Of a DNA stretch of 64,000 bases, positions 25,697 through 33,996 are shown piece after piece. The notes under the pieces were generated by a model that made no database searches, had not been told where the DNA came from, and was given only the letters and a program-made list of their open reading frames with translations. The stretch covers positions 13,262 through 77,261 of the forward strand of contig JBGPBV010000016.1 of assembly GCA_041481445.1 (NCBI GenBank). Direction: 5' to 3'. This stretch comes from AA29 sp041481445. GTDB lineage: Bacteria; Acidobacteriota; Vicinamibacteria; Fen-336. Made by a program: the position numbers and the translations under genes. The stretch's first letter is position 1, and each line of letters opens with the position of its first letter.

Positions 25697-27378
25697 TCCT
25701 TCAGCACCTGGTGCACGAGGGCGATGGCCGTCGATCCCTCCCCCACCGCCGACGCCACCCGCTTCTGGTTGCCGCTGCGCACGTCGCCCACGGCGAAGAC
25801 GCCGGGAAGGCTCGTCTCCAGGAGGTGCGGGGCCCTCGTCAGCGGCCACTCCGCCGTCCGCAGGTCGTCCGGCGAGAGATCGGGGCCCGTCTTGATGAAT
25901 CCCTTGTCGTCGCGCGTGACGCAGTCCTCGAGCCAGCGCGTGGTGGGCTCCGCGCCCGTCATCACGAACACGTGCCCGACGTCGTTTCGCTCCATCACCA
26001 TCGTCTGGTTGTCGCGCCAGAGCACGGCCTCCAGACGATCGCCGCCCTCGAGGCTCACGATCTCCGCGCGTGTCCGGAGCTCGATGTTGGGGCTCTGCTC
26101 GATGCGGCGGATCAGGTAGCGCGACATGGTCTCCGCCAGCCCGGCCCCGCGCACGAGCATGGACACGCGCCGTACGGACGTGGAGAGGAACACGGCGGCC
26201 TGCCCCGCCGAGTTCCCGCCCCCCACGACCACCACCTCTTCTCCCTGGCAGAGCTGGGCTTCCATGGGGGTCGCGCCGTAATACACGCCCGCGCCCTCGA
26301 AGCGGGCCAGGTCGGCCACGGCCAGCTTCCGATAGGCAGCGCCGGTGGCGATCACGATGGTCCGCGCGGGCACCGTCGTCCCGTCCTCCAGCTCGATCGA
26401 GTAGGGCTTGCGCGTGCAACGAAGGGCCCGCGCCCCCTTGGCCACCGTCACCTGGGCCCCGAACTTCTGGGCCTGGCTGTACGCGCGCCCGGCCAGCTCC
26501 GCGCCCGAGATGCCCATGGGGAAGCCGAGGTAGTTCTCGATCCGAGAGCTCGAGCCCGCTTGCCCTCCGGGGGCCGTGGATTCGAGGACGAGGACGTCGA
26601 GACCTTCGGACGCGCCGTACACGGCCGCGGCCAGACCCGCCGGCCCCGCCCCCACGATGACGGTGTCGCGCACGTGGGCGTGGTCGATGGGCGCGTTGAG
26701 GCCGAGGCAGTCCGCGATCTGCTGGTTGGTCGGGTTGCGGAGGACGGTGCGGCCGCCGCAGATGAGCACGGGCACGTCCCCGACGCCGATGTGGAAGCGA
26801 TCGAGGAACTCCTGCGCCTCCGCGTCCTGCTCGAGGTCGATGTACGAGATCGGATGCCCGTTGCGGGTGAGGAATTCCTTGATGCGGAGGGTGCCCGCGG
26901 AATGGCGCGAGCCCAGGAGGACCACGTCCGCGGAGCCGCGGGCGATCAGCTCCAGCCGGCGCAGGATGAAGGCCCGCATGAGAAGGTCGCTCAGCTCGCT
27001 GTCCGTCTGCACCAGCGCCATGAGCTGGGGGCGGTCCACCTCGATGACTTCCCCGCTCTCGCGCGCGCGCGTCCTGGCCAGACCGCGCCGGCCGGAGAGG
27101 ATGGCCATCTCCCCCGTGAACGACCCGACTCCGTGCACCACGATGATCTCTTCGGCGTCGCCGACGCCCCTCACCGTCTCGACGCTGCCGGCGGTGATCA
27201 CGAAGATCCGCGCGCTGTCGCCCTGCCCGAGAAGGATCTCGCCCGCCTCCACCCGCCGCACCCGCCCGTGCGCGGCCACCCGCGCGATCTGCGCCGGGGT
27301 CAGCCGGGGAAAGACGTGCTCGAGGGGAGAGTTGAGCCGGAGCGTCGTGGTGGCGCCGGCGGTCAGGGCGCTGGTCAT
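25693..27378 (-). CDS. cyclic-nucleotide-binding domain / thioredoxin-reductase-like FAD oxidoreductase
   Basis: The 561-residue protein starts with a cNMP-binding domain (about 15-135, VGSFTGEMAILSGRRG), then a glutaredoxin-like domain (about 150-230, LLGSRHSAGTLRIKEFL), then an FAD/NAD(P)H reductase (GAGPAGLAAAVYGASEG, VVGGGNSAGQAA, FAVGDVRSGNQKRVASAVGEG). The thioredoxin-reductase CxxC is replaced by YYGAT and the glutaredoxin CxxC by SRHS, as in other members of this fused type that I know. It is probably a redox enzyme or sensor using a Cys elsewhere. It sits between the hydrolase and degenerate kinase genes with four-base overlaps. Confidence 0.9.
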   Translation of the reverse strand: MTSALTAGATTTLRLNSPLEHVFPRLTPAQIARVAAHGRVRRVEAGEILLGQGDSARIFVITAGSVETVRGVGDAEEIIVVHGVGSFTGEMAILSGRRGLARTRARESGEVIEVDRPQLMALVQTDSELSDLLMRAFILRRLELIARGSADVVLLGSRHSAGTLRIKEFLTRNGHPISYIDLEQDAEAQEFLDRFHIGVGDVPVLICGGRTVLRNPTNQQIADCLGLNAPIDHAHVRDTVIVGAGPAGLAAAVYGASEGLDVLVLESTAPGGQAGSSSRIENYLGFPMGISGAELAGRAYSQAQKFGAQVTVAKGARALRCTRKPYSIELEDGTTVPARTIVIATGAAYRKLAVADLARFEGAGVYYGATPMEAQLCQGEEVVVVGGGNSAGQAAVFLSTSVRRVSMLVRGAGLAETMSRYLIRRIEQSPNIELRTRAEIVSLEGGDRLEAVLWRDNQTMVMERNDVGHVFVMTGAEPTTRWLEDCVTRDDKGFIKTGPDLSPDDLRTAEWPLTRAPHLLETSLPGVFAVGDVRSGNQKRVASAVGEGSTAIALVHQVLKE

Positions 27379-28301
27379 GGAGCGGGTGACGCGGAGGCGT
27401 CGTCGAGGAATGCCGTCAGCTCCGGGATCACCTTGGCCGGCGCCTCGTCGATGAGCCAGTGTCCGGACCCCGGAACGATGACGCCCTTGACGTTGGTCGC
27501 GGCCAGGCGTGTCTGGTCGATGAGCCCCTGTCCGGAGGCCTTCTCACCGGTCAGGACGAGGACCGGCATCGTGAGCGGCGTGCGAGCGAGTTGCGCGAAG
27601 TCCTGGGCGTCCTTCTCGAAGTTGCGGAAGTACTCGAAGCCGGCGCGCACGCCGCCGGGCTGGGCGAAGGCGGCAGCGTAGAGCCGGCGGTCGGCCTCCG
27701 AAACGGAATGGTTGCGGTCCGCGGCGAAGTCGTTCCAGAAGTGCTCGAGGTACGTCCGCTCGCGGCCCGTGACCAGGGCCAGCGGAGTCTCGCCGTAGAA
27801 GTGGAAATGCCAGAGGTCGCGCATCAGCCAGACGCTCTTCCAGTCCCCGATTCCGGGAAGGAAGGCGTCCATCAACACGAGGCGGTCGGTGCCCGCCGGG
27901 AACTGCGCCGCGTACCCGTAGGCGACCATGAGGCCGATGTCGTGGCCGACCACGCTCACCCGATCGAAGCCAAGCGAGCGCGTGAGCTCGTGGACGTCCA
28001 CGGCCATGCTCTTCTTGTCGTATCCGCCTTCCGGCTTGGCGGAGTCGCCGGCTCCCCTCAGGTCCGGCACGATCACGGTGTGCCGCTGGGCCAGGAGCGG
28101 CATGATCGGCCGCCACATGAGTCCCGTCTGGGCGAACCCGTGCAGGAGGACCACGGCCGGGCCCTTGCCGCCGATCGAGTAGTGCAGCCGGACCCCGTTC
28201 ACGTCCGCGAACCGCTCCGAGAATCCGGCGGTGGGCGCCGCCTTGGCGGCCGGCGCCGGTGCGGACGCGAGGAGGACGGCGACGGCCAGGCTCATGAGCA
28301 T
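27375..28301 (-). CDS. exported epoxide-hydrolase-like alpha/beta hydrolase
   Basis: This is a 308-residue protein with a signal peptide (1-22) and an epoxide hydrolase/dehalogenase core: HGFAQTG at the oxyanion hole, nucleophile Asp in VGHDIGLMVAYGYA, and His in GSGHWLIDEAP. An Asp nucleophile indicates epoxide or haloalkane hydrolysis rather than esterase chemistry. It is first in a four-gene operon with overlapping ends (flavoprotein, degenerate kinase, response regulator). A perfect 13-bp inverted repeat lies 96 bp before the start. Confidence 0.87.
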   Translation of the reverse strand: MLMSLAVAVLLASAPAPAAKAAPTAGFSERFADVNGVRLHYSIGGKGPAVVLLHGFAQTGLMWRPIMPLLAQRHTVIVPDLRGAGDSAKPEGGYDKKSMAVDVHELTRSLGFDRVSVVGHDIGLMVAYGYAAQFPAGTDRLVLMDAFLPGIGDWKSVWLMRDLWHFHFYGETPLALVTGRERTYLEHFWNDFAADRNHSVSEADRRLYAAAFAQPGGVRAGFEYFRNFEKDAQDFAQLARTPLTMPVLVLTGEKASGQGLIDQTRLAATNVKGVIVPGSGHWLIDEAPAKVIPELTAFLDDASASPAP

Positions 28302-28396
28302 CTTGTGGCCCTCTCACGGCACCGCAGGCTGCGGGTGCAGGCAGGAAGCGTAGCGCCCCCACCGCCCGAAATCGTCCCCTCATCCAGGGGTTGTGG

Positions 28397-28440
28397 GGTA
28401 CCACGATGGATCCATGGGGGACTACCACCATCGTGGTACC
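28397..28440 (-). promoter_or_regulatory. inverted repeats upstream of the hydrolase-flavoprotein-regulator operon
   Basis: GGTACCACGATGG (28397-28409) and CCATCGTGGTACC (28428-28440) form a perfect 13-bp inverted repeat. The right arm is also part of TACCAC-CATC-GTGGTA (28423-28438), a perfect short palindrome. TACC/GGTA palindromes are the usual targets of NarL-type regulators, and this operon ends with one. The assignment to that regulator is inferred. Confidence 0.55.
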
Positions 28441-28458
28441 TCGAGGTTTCCGAGGCGG

Positions 28459-29292
28459 CTATGACTTGAGGAACGCCAGCAGGTCGGCGTTGATGGTGTC
28501 GGCCTCGGTCGTGGGCATGCCGTGCGGAAAGCCCTTGTAGGTTTTCAGCGTGCCGTTCCTCAGCAACTTTGCCGACAGTGGTGCCGAATCGGCATAGGGC
28601 ACGATCTGGTCGTCATCGCCATGCATCACCAGGACGGGCACGGTGATCTTCTTCAGGTCTTCGGTGAAGTCCGTCTGGGAGAAGGCGACGATGCCGTCGT
28701 AGTGCGCCTTTGCGCCTCCCATCATGCCCTGGCGCCACCAATTCCAGATCACGCCCGGAGAGGGTTTCACTCCAGGCCGGTTGTAACCGTAGAACGGTCC
28801 AGCCGGCAGATCGTAATAGAACTGGGCTCGGCTGGCGGCGAGCTGTGCCTGAAGCCCGTCGAACACGTCCTTGGGCAGCCCGCCGGGATTGGCCGGCGTC
28901 TTGACCATCAGCGGCGGCACCGCGCTGATGATCACCGCTTTTGCCACCCGGCTTTCGCCGTGGCGGGCCAGGTAGTGCACCACTTCGCCGCCGCCGGTCG
29001 AGTGGCCGACGTGCACTGCCCCCTTGAGGTCGAGATGTGCGGTCAGCGCCGCCAAGTCGTCGGCGTAATGATCCATGTCATGCCCGCCACCGGTCTGGCT
29101 GGAGCGGCCATGGCCGCGCCGGTCATGGGCGATGACGCGATAGCCGTGCGCGAGGAAGAACAGCATCTGCGCGTCCCAATCATCCGCGCTCAGCGGCCAG
29201 CCGTGGCTGAAGACGACGGGCTGCCCCTTGCCCCAGTCCTTGTAGTAGATCTGCGTGCCGTCCGTGGTCGTGATCGTCGACACGTCGTTCAT
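28459..29292 (-). CDS. cofactor-free haloperoxidase-type alpha/beta hydrolase
   Basis: This 277-residue protein matches the non-heme chloroperoxidase group: TTTDGTQIYYKDWGKGQPVVFSHGWPLSADDWDAQM at the N terminus, GHSTGGGEVVHYLARHG with the Ser nucleophile, HGDDDQIVPY with Asp, and FPHGMPTTEAD with His. There is no signal peptide, so it is cytoplasmic. These enzymes act as esterases or perhydrolases. GAGGAGG lies upstream of the ATG at 29292. The stub of a short-chain dehydrogenase lies directly upstream and probably lends it its promoter. Its codon use is less extreme in G+C than that of neighbours, hinting at transfer. Confidence 0.9.
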   Translation of the reverse strand: MNDVSTITTTDGTQIYYKDWGKGQPVVFSHGWPLSADDWDAQMLFFLAHGYRVIAHDRRGHGRSSQTGGGHDMDHYADDLAALTAHLDLKGAVHVGHSTGGGEVVHYLARHGESRVAKAVIISAVPPLMVKTPANPGGLPKDVFDGLQAQLAASRAQFYYDLPAGPFYGYNRPGVKPSPGVIWNWWRQGMMGGAKAHYDGIVAFSQTDFTEDLKKITVPVLVMHGDDDQIVPYADSAPLSAKLLRNGTLKTYKGFPHGMPTTEADTINADLLAFLKS

Positions 29293-29296
29293 GGCG

Positions 29297-29467
29297 TCAT
29301 TCCTCCTCGCTGCACGCGGCAGCCGTCTTGACCAGCGCTTTGGCACCGTCCGAACGGCTCACGTAGTTCACGACGACGGCAATCCCGTCCGCGGCCAGGC
29401 GCTTGGCCACGGAGGAGCCGATGCCCCCGGACGCGCCGGTGACGATTGCGACTCTCGCATCACTCAT
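29297..29467 (-). pseudogene. short-chain dehydrogenase N-terminal stub
   Basis: The 56 codons encode MSDARVAIVTGASGGIGSSVAKRL and the second Rossmann strand VVVNYVSRSDGAKALVK, a typical SDR N terminus with the TGxxxGIG cofactor motif, then a short unrelated tail and a stop. A whole SDR has about 250 residues, so the Tyr-x3-Lys active site is gone. The 3' cut lies within five bases of the haloperoxidase start. Confidence 0.8.
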
Positions 29468-29517
29468 GAGACCGCGTCCTCCTGAGTGATCAAGGTAGCG
29501 ATCCGGTGCGCCAGGGC

Positions 29518-29582
29518 GCATCACGGCATCGAGGGCTTTTGCCCTAACACCCTGGATGGAACGCGGGATTACTCGATGGTGG
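29518..29582 (-). promoter_or_regulatory. P1 upstream element, copy B
   Basis: This is the second copy of the 65-bp P1 element, 51 bp before the SDR stub start. It begins gcatcacggcatcgagggc and contains ttttgccctaac. The terminal palindrome is degenerate (TACTCGATGGTGGTA). It matches copy A at 26 of the first 31 bases. Confidence 0.55.
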
Positions 29583-29594
29583 TACCGCGCTCGT

Positions 29595-29855
29595 CTAGGA
29601 CTTGGTCGCGGAGGCCGGGACAGGATCTGCGGGCTTCGTACCGCTCCGACGCGCAGGCGCCCACACGGACGCGCCGACGGTCGCGAGCAGCACGACGCCG
29701 ATCACGACGATCGACTGGAGGGGGCTGATGTGGATCCAGTCGCTGGCCAGCATCTTCCCGGCCGTGAAGAGCAGGACGACGGCCAGGCACTGGCGCAGGA
29801 AGCGCAGGCGGGTCAGGGTGTCGGCGAGAACGAAGTAGATCGAACGCAGTCCGCG
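29595..29855 (-). pseudogene. TerC-family membrane protein, C-terminal remnant
   Basis: Directly after the pgm stop and in the same frame, 86 codons read RGLRSIYFVLADTLTRLRFLRQ, then two membrane helices (CLAVVLLFTAGKMLA; SIVVIGVVLLATVGASVWA) and a short tail to TAG. This is the end of a TerC/Alx-type membrane protein, normally about 300 residues. There is no start codon or ribosome site; only read-through of the pgm TGA would express it. It is a remnant left by deletion. Confidence 0.75.
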
Positions 29856-31511
29856 TCAGACGCCGGCCGACTCCAGGGCCCGGCCCACGATGGCCTGCGC
29901 CTCGCTCAAGATCGCGTCGAGGTGGGCCTGGCTCCGGAAGCTCTCCGCGTAGATCTTGTACAGGTTCTCCGTACCGGAGGGGCGGGCCGCGAACCAGCCG
30001 CTGGGGGCGACCACCTTCAGGCCGCCGATCGGCGCGTCGTTGCCGGGAGCGCGCGTCAGCTTGGCCGTGATCGGCTCGCCCGCGAGCATCGAGTCCTTGA
30101 CCGCCTCCGGCGACAGCTTCTCCAGGGTGGCCTTCTGCGCGGGGGTGGCCGGAGCATCGATGCGCGCGTAGTACGGCGTCCCGAACTCCTCGGTCAGCGC
30201 GCGATAGCGCTCGCCGGGGTCCCGGCCCGTCCGCGCCGTGATCTCCGCGGCGAGCAGGGCCATGATCAGCCCGTCCTTGTCCGTGGCCCAGGCCGTGCCG
30301 TCCTGCCGGAGGAAGCTCGCCCCGGCGCTCTCCTCGCCGCCAAAGCAGTACGAGCCGTCGAACAGATGCGGCCCCAGCCACTTGAATCCGACCGGCACCT
30401 CGGACAGGCGCCGGCCGAGCTTCGCCACCACGCGGTCGATCATGCCGCTGCTCACGAGCGTCTTCCCCACCGCCGCCCGCGCCGGCCATGACGGCCGATG
30501 GGTCAGCAGGTACTCGATGGCGACGGCCAGGTAATGGTTCGGGTTCATCAGACCCGCGCCGGGAGTCACGATGCCGTGCCGATCGGCGTCGGGATCGTTG
30601 GCGAACGCAAGCCGGTACCGATCCTTGAGGCCGACCAGCCGGGCCATGGCGTACGGACTGGACGGGTCCATGCGGATCCGGCCATCGTGATCCACGGTCA
30701 TGAAGGAGAACGTCGGGTCGATCGCCGGGTTGACCACCGTGATGTCCAGCCCATAGATGGAATTGATCGGCTCCCAGTACGGCAGCGACGCGCCGCCAAG
30801 AGGATCGACCCCGAGCGCCAGCTCGGCCCCGCGGATGGCGTCCATGTCCACGACGTTGCGAAGGTCGCGGACGTACGGCAGCACGAAGTCGGCCTCCTGG
30901 GTCGTGTCCGCCCGCATGGCCTCCGCGAACCCGATTCTCCTCACGCCGGCGTTGCCTTCGCGCAGCAGCGCGTTGGCGCGGTCCTGTATCCAGCGGGTGG
31001 CGCCGGTGTCGGCCGGCCCGCCGTCGGTCGGGTTGTACTTGAAGCCGCCGTCTTCCGGCGGATTGTGCGAGGGGGTCACCACGATCCCGTCCGCGAGGCC
31101 TGACGTGCGCCCGCGGTTGTACACGAGGATGGCCCGCGAGATCACCGGCGTCGGCGTCACACCGTCGTCCGGCTGGATGATGGTGGACACGCCGTTGGCA
31201 GCCAGGACCTCCAGCGCCGTGCGCTGCGCCGGCCCCGAGAGCGCGTGCGTGTCCTTGCCCATGTGGAGCGGCCCGTCGGTGCCCTGGCCTCGCCGGTAGT
31301 CGCAGATGGCCTGGGTGACGGCGAGGATGTGCGCTTCCGTGAACGAGCCGCGCAGCGACGAGCCCCGGTGCCCGCTGGTCCCGAAGGCGACGAGCTCGCG
31401 CGGATCGCTCACGTCCGGCGTACGCTCGTAGTACGCGCGTACGAGCCGCACCGGGTCCATCAGCAGCTCCTTCGGGGCGGGCCGGCCGGCCAGCGGGGAG
31501 ATCGCGCTCAT
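29856..31511 (-). CDS. pgm: phosphoglucomutase (alpha-D-glucose-specific)
   Basis: The 551-residue enzyme interconverts glucose 1-phosphate and glucose 6-phosphate. It has the substrate loop FGTSGHRGSS (about 42-51), the catalytic serine motif TPSHNPPEDGGFKYN (about 145), the metal loop DPDADRHG (about 305-312), the sugar-binding GGEESAGASF and the phosphate-binding loop RPSGTENLYKIY near the end. It is complete and matches the usual length. It lies seven bases after glgP, which produces its substrate, and ends the zwf-glgP-pgm series. Confidence 0.96.
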   Translation of the reverse strand: MSAISPLAGRPAPKELLMDPVRLVRAYYERTPDVSDPRELVAFGTSGHRGSSLRGSFTEAHILAVTQAICDYRRGQGTDGPLHMGKDTHALSGPAQRTALEVLAANGVSTIIQPDDGVTPTPVISRAILVYNRGRTSGLADGIVVTPSHNPPEDGGFKYNPTDGGPADTGATRWIQDRANALLREGNAGVRRIGFAEAMRADTTQEADFVLPYVRDLRNVVDMDAIRGAELALGVDPLGGASLPYWEPINSIYGLDITVVNPAIDPTFSFMTVDHDGRIRMDPSSPYAMARLVGLKDRYRLAFANDPDADRHGIVTPGAGLMNPNHYLAVAIEYLLTHRPSWPARAAVGKTLVSSGMIDRVVAKLGRRLSEVPVGFKWLGPHLFDGSYCFGGEESAGASFLRQDGTAWATDKDGLIMALLAAEITARTGRDPGERYRALTEEFGTPYYARIDAPATPAQKATLEKLSPEAVKDSMLAGEPITAKLTRAPGNDAPIGGLKVVAPSGWFAARPSGTENLYKIYAESFRSQAHLDAILSEAQAIVGRALESAGV

Positions 31512-31518
31512 GGCGACA

Positions 31519-33996
31519 TCATGGCACCGGGCACGGCGTGACGTTCCAGATCTCGGCCGCGTACTCCGCGATGGCGCGGTCGGACGAGAACCGGCCCGAC
31601 CCCGCCACGTTCAGGATGGCCCGGCGCGTCCATTCCTCGGGGGTGGCCCAGAGCGCGGCCAGCCGCCGGTCGGCCTCCAGGTACGACGCGAGGTCGGCGA
31701 GGTGCATGTAGGGCTCGCCGCGGAGGAGGAGGCCGTCGCGCATTGGTGCGAAGAGGCCGCGCTCACCGGGGCTGAAGTGGTCGGAGGCGATGAGGTCGAG
31801 GGCCGCCCGCGTTTCCGGCTCCCGGTCGTAGTGCCAGCGCGGGTCGTACCAGTCGCGGCTGGCCGCGACCTGCGACGCGGTCAGGCCGAAGAGGAAGAAG
31901 TTCTCCTCGCCCGCCTCCTCCGCCATCTCGATGGTGGCGCCGTCGCGGGTGCCGATGGTCAGGGCGCCGTTCATCATGAACTTCATGTTGCTGGTGCCGC
32001 TGGCCTCGTACCCCGCGGTGGAGATCTGGTTGGAGACGTCGGAGGCCGGGATCAGCCGCTCCGCCAGCGACACCGAGTAATCGGGGAGGAACACGACCTT
32101 GAGCCGGCCGCGCACGGCGGGGTCGCCGTCGATGGTGGCGGCCAGGTTGTTGATGAACTTGATGTTGAGTTTCGCGGTGTGATACGCGGGCGCCGCCTTG
32201 CCCCCGAAGAGGAACGTCCGCGGGGCCATCTCTCGATTCGGTTCCTCTCGCAGGCGGTTGTAGAGGACGACGATGCGCAGCGCGTTGAGGAGCTGCCGCT
32301 TGTATTCGTGGATGCGCTTGACGTGGCAGTCGAAGACCGAGTCCGGGTCCACCTTCAGTCCGTGCTGCGAGGTGAGCCAGCCCGCGAAGCGCGCCTTCGC
32401 TTCGCGCTTGGCGCGGCGGAAGTCCTCCCGGAAGCCGGGGTCGTCGGCCAGGGGCGAGAGCTTGCGCAGCTCGCCCAGCTCGGTCGTCCAGCCCTCGCCG
32501 ATGGCGCCGGTTATGGCGCGAGAGAGGGCCGGGTTGGCCAGCCGCAGCCAGCGCCGCGGCGTGACGCCGTTGGTCTTGTTGCCGAAGCGCTCGGGGAACA
32601 TCTCGGCCAGGTCGCGGACGGTCGTCGTGCGCAGGAGGGTGGAGTGGATCGCGGCCACGCCGTTGGTGCTGTGCGAGCCCACCACGGCCAGGTTGGCCAT
32701 GCGGACGTGCTTGCCGGCGCCTTCCTCGACCAGGCTGATCCGGGCCACGCGCCCCTCGTCGCCGGGGAACCGAGCCCCCACGTCGTCGAGGAGCCGCCGG
32801 TTGATCTCGAAGACGATCTCGAGGTGGCGCGGCAGCATCAACTCGAACCACGCCAGCGGCCATTTCTCGAGCGCCTCCGGCAGGAGGGTGTGGTTCGTGT
32901 AGCCGAGCGTCCGCTTGGTGATGTCCCAGGCGTCGTCCCAACCCAGGCCGGCTTCGTCGAGGAGGATGCGCATCAGCTCGGGCACGGCCAGGGCCGGATG
33001 CGTGTCGTTGAGCTGGATGGCCGCCTTGTCCGGAAGCGCGGCCCAGTCCGCGTTGCCACGCCGGAAACGGCGCACGAGGTCGCCCAGAGAGCAGGCCACG
33101 AGGAAGTACTCCTGCAGGAAGCGCAGGCCCCTTCCCTGGGTGGTGGAATCGTCGGGATAGAGCACACGCGTGAGCGACTCGGCGGTGAGCGTCTCCGCCA
33201 GCGCCCCCACGAAGTCGCCGCGGCTGAATTGCTGGAAGTCGAAGTAGTCGGGGGTCCCCGCCATCCACAGCCGGAGCGTGTTGATGTTCTTTCCTCCGTA
33301 ACCGACGACGGGGCGGTCGTAGGGGATCCCGAGCAGCGTCGACGGCCGGCCCACGATGGGGCGGAGCTCGCCCGCGCGCAGCTCGAACGAGCAGCCCAGC
33401 CGCACCTCGACCGCTTCCTCCGGCCGCACCACGCCCCAGGGGTCCGGCCGGCGCAGCCAGTTGTCCGGCTGCTCGAGCTGCCAGCCGTCGCGGATCGTCT
33501 GCTTGAAGATCCCGTACTGGTAGCAGAGGCCGTAGCCGATGGCCGGGAGCTGCCGGGTGGCCATCGATTCCATGTAGCACGCGGCCAGCCGGCCCAATCC
33601 GCCGTTGCCCAGCCCGGCGTCCGGCTCCTCCTCGAGCAGCGCCGTCCAGTCGAGCTTCCTCTCGGAGACCGCCTCGCCGATGACGGGATCGAGGAGGAGG
33701 TTCTGCACGTTGTGGGCGAGGGAGCGCCCGATGAGGTACTCCATCGAGAGGTAGTAGATGCGCTTGGCGTTCGCGAGCTCGTAGGTCTTCTCCGTGCGCA
33801 CCCAGCGCTGGGACAGGATGTCACGCACCGAGCGGGCGAAGGCCTCGAAGCGCTGGCGAGGGTCCGCCGTGGCCGGATCGATCACGTCGTCGAAGAGGAG
33901 GTGGCGCTCGTAGAGCGCGTGGTCGGCCCCCGTGAGCGCCACCGGGCCGCATCCGTAGCGCTCGGCGAGGTCGGGGGCGGGCCTGACGCCGCTCAC
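31519..33996 (-). CDS. glgP: glycogen/maltodextrin phosphorylase
   Basis: The 825-residue enzyme releases glucose 1-phosphate from alpha-1,4-glucans. Visible motifs are AGLGNGGLGRLAACYMES, QLNDTHPALAVPELMRIL, NGVTPRRWL, FDCHVKRIHEYKRQLLN and the PLP-lysine motif EASGTSNMKFMMNGALTIGTRDGATIE. The length is normal. The GTG at 33996 overlaps the zwf stop by four bases (GTGA). Its product feeds pgm (downstream) and then zwf (upstream). Confidence 0.96.
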   Translation of the reverse strand: MSGVRPAPDLAERYGCGPVALTGADHALYERHLLFDDVIDPATADPRQRFEAFARSVRDILSQRWVRTEKTYELANAKRIYYLSMEYLIGRSLAHNVQNLLLDPVIGEAVSERKLDWTALLEEEPDAGLGNGGLGRLAACYMESMATRQLPAIGYGLCYQYGIFKQTIRDGWQLEQPDNWLRRPDPWGVVRPEEAVEVRLGCSFELRAGELRPIVGRPSTLLGIPYDRPVVGYGGKNINTLRLWMAGTPDYFDFQQFSRGDFVGALAETLTAESLTRVLYPDDSTTQGRGLRFLQEYFLVACSLGDLVRRFRRGNADWAALPDKAAIQLNDTHPALAVPELMRILLDEAGLGWDDAWDITKRTLGYTNHTLLPEALEKWPLAWFELMLPRHLEIVFEINRRLLDDVGARFPGDEGRVARISLVEEGAGKHVRMANLAVVGSHSTNGVAAIHSTLLRTTTVRDLAEMFPERFGNKTNGVTPRRWLRLANPALSRAITGAIGEGWTTELGELRKLSPLADDPGFREDFRRAKREAKARFAGWLTSQHGLKVDPDSVFDCHVKRIHEYKRQLLNALRIVVLYNRLREEPNREMAPRTFLFGGKAAPAYHTAKLNIKFINNLAATIDGDPAVRGRLKVVFLPDYSVSLAERLIPASDVSNQISTAGYEASGTSNMKFMMNGALTIGTRDGATIEMAEEAGEENFFLFGLTASQVAASRDWYDPRWHYDREPETRAALDLIASDHFSPGERGLFAPMRDGLLLRGEPYMHLADLASYLEADRRLAALWATPEEWTRRAILNVAGSGRFSSDRAIAEYAAEIWNVTPCPVP

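Noticed and set aside
24857..26419. A 520-codon version of the degenerate kinase
   Set aside because: The added N-terminal half lies over the flavoprotein gene in another frame; the ATG at 25696 overlaps the flavoprotein stop and starts a proper signal segment.
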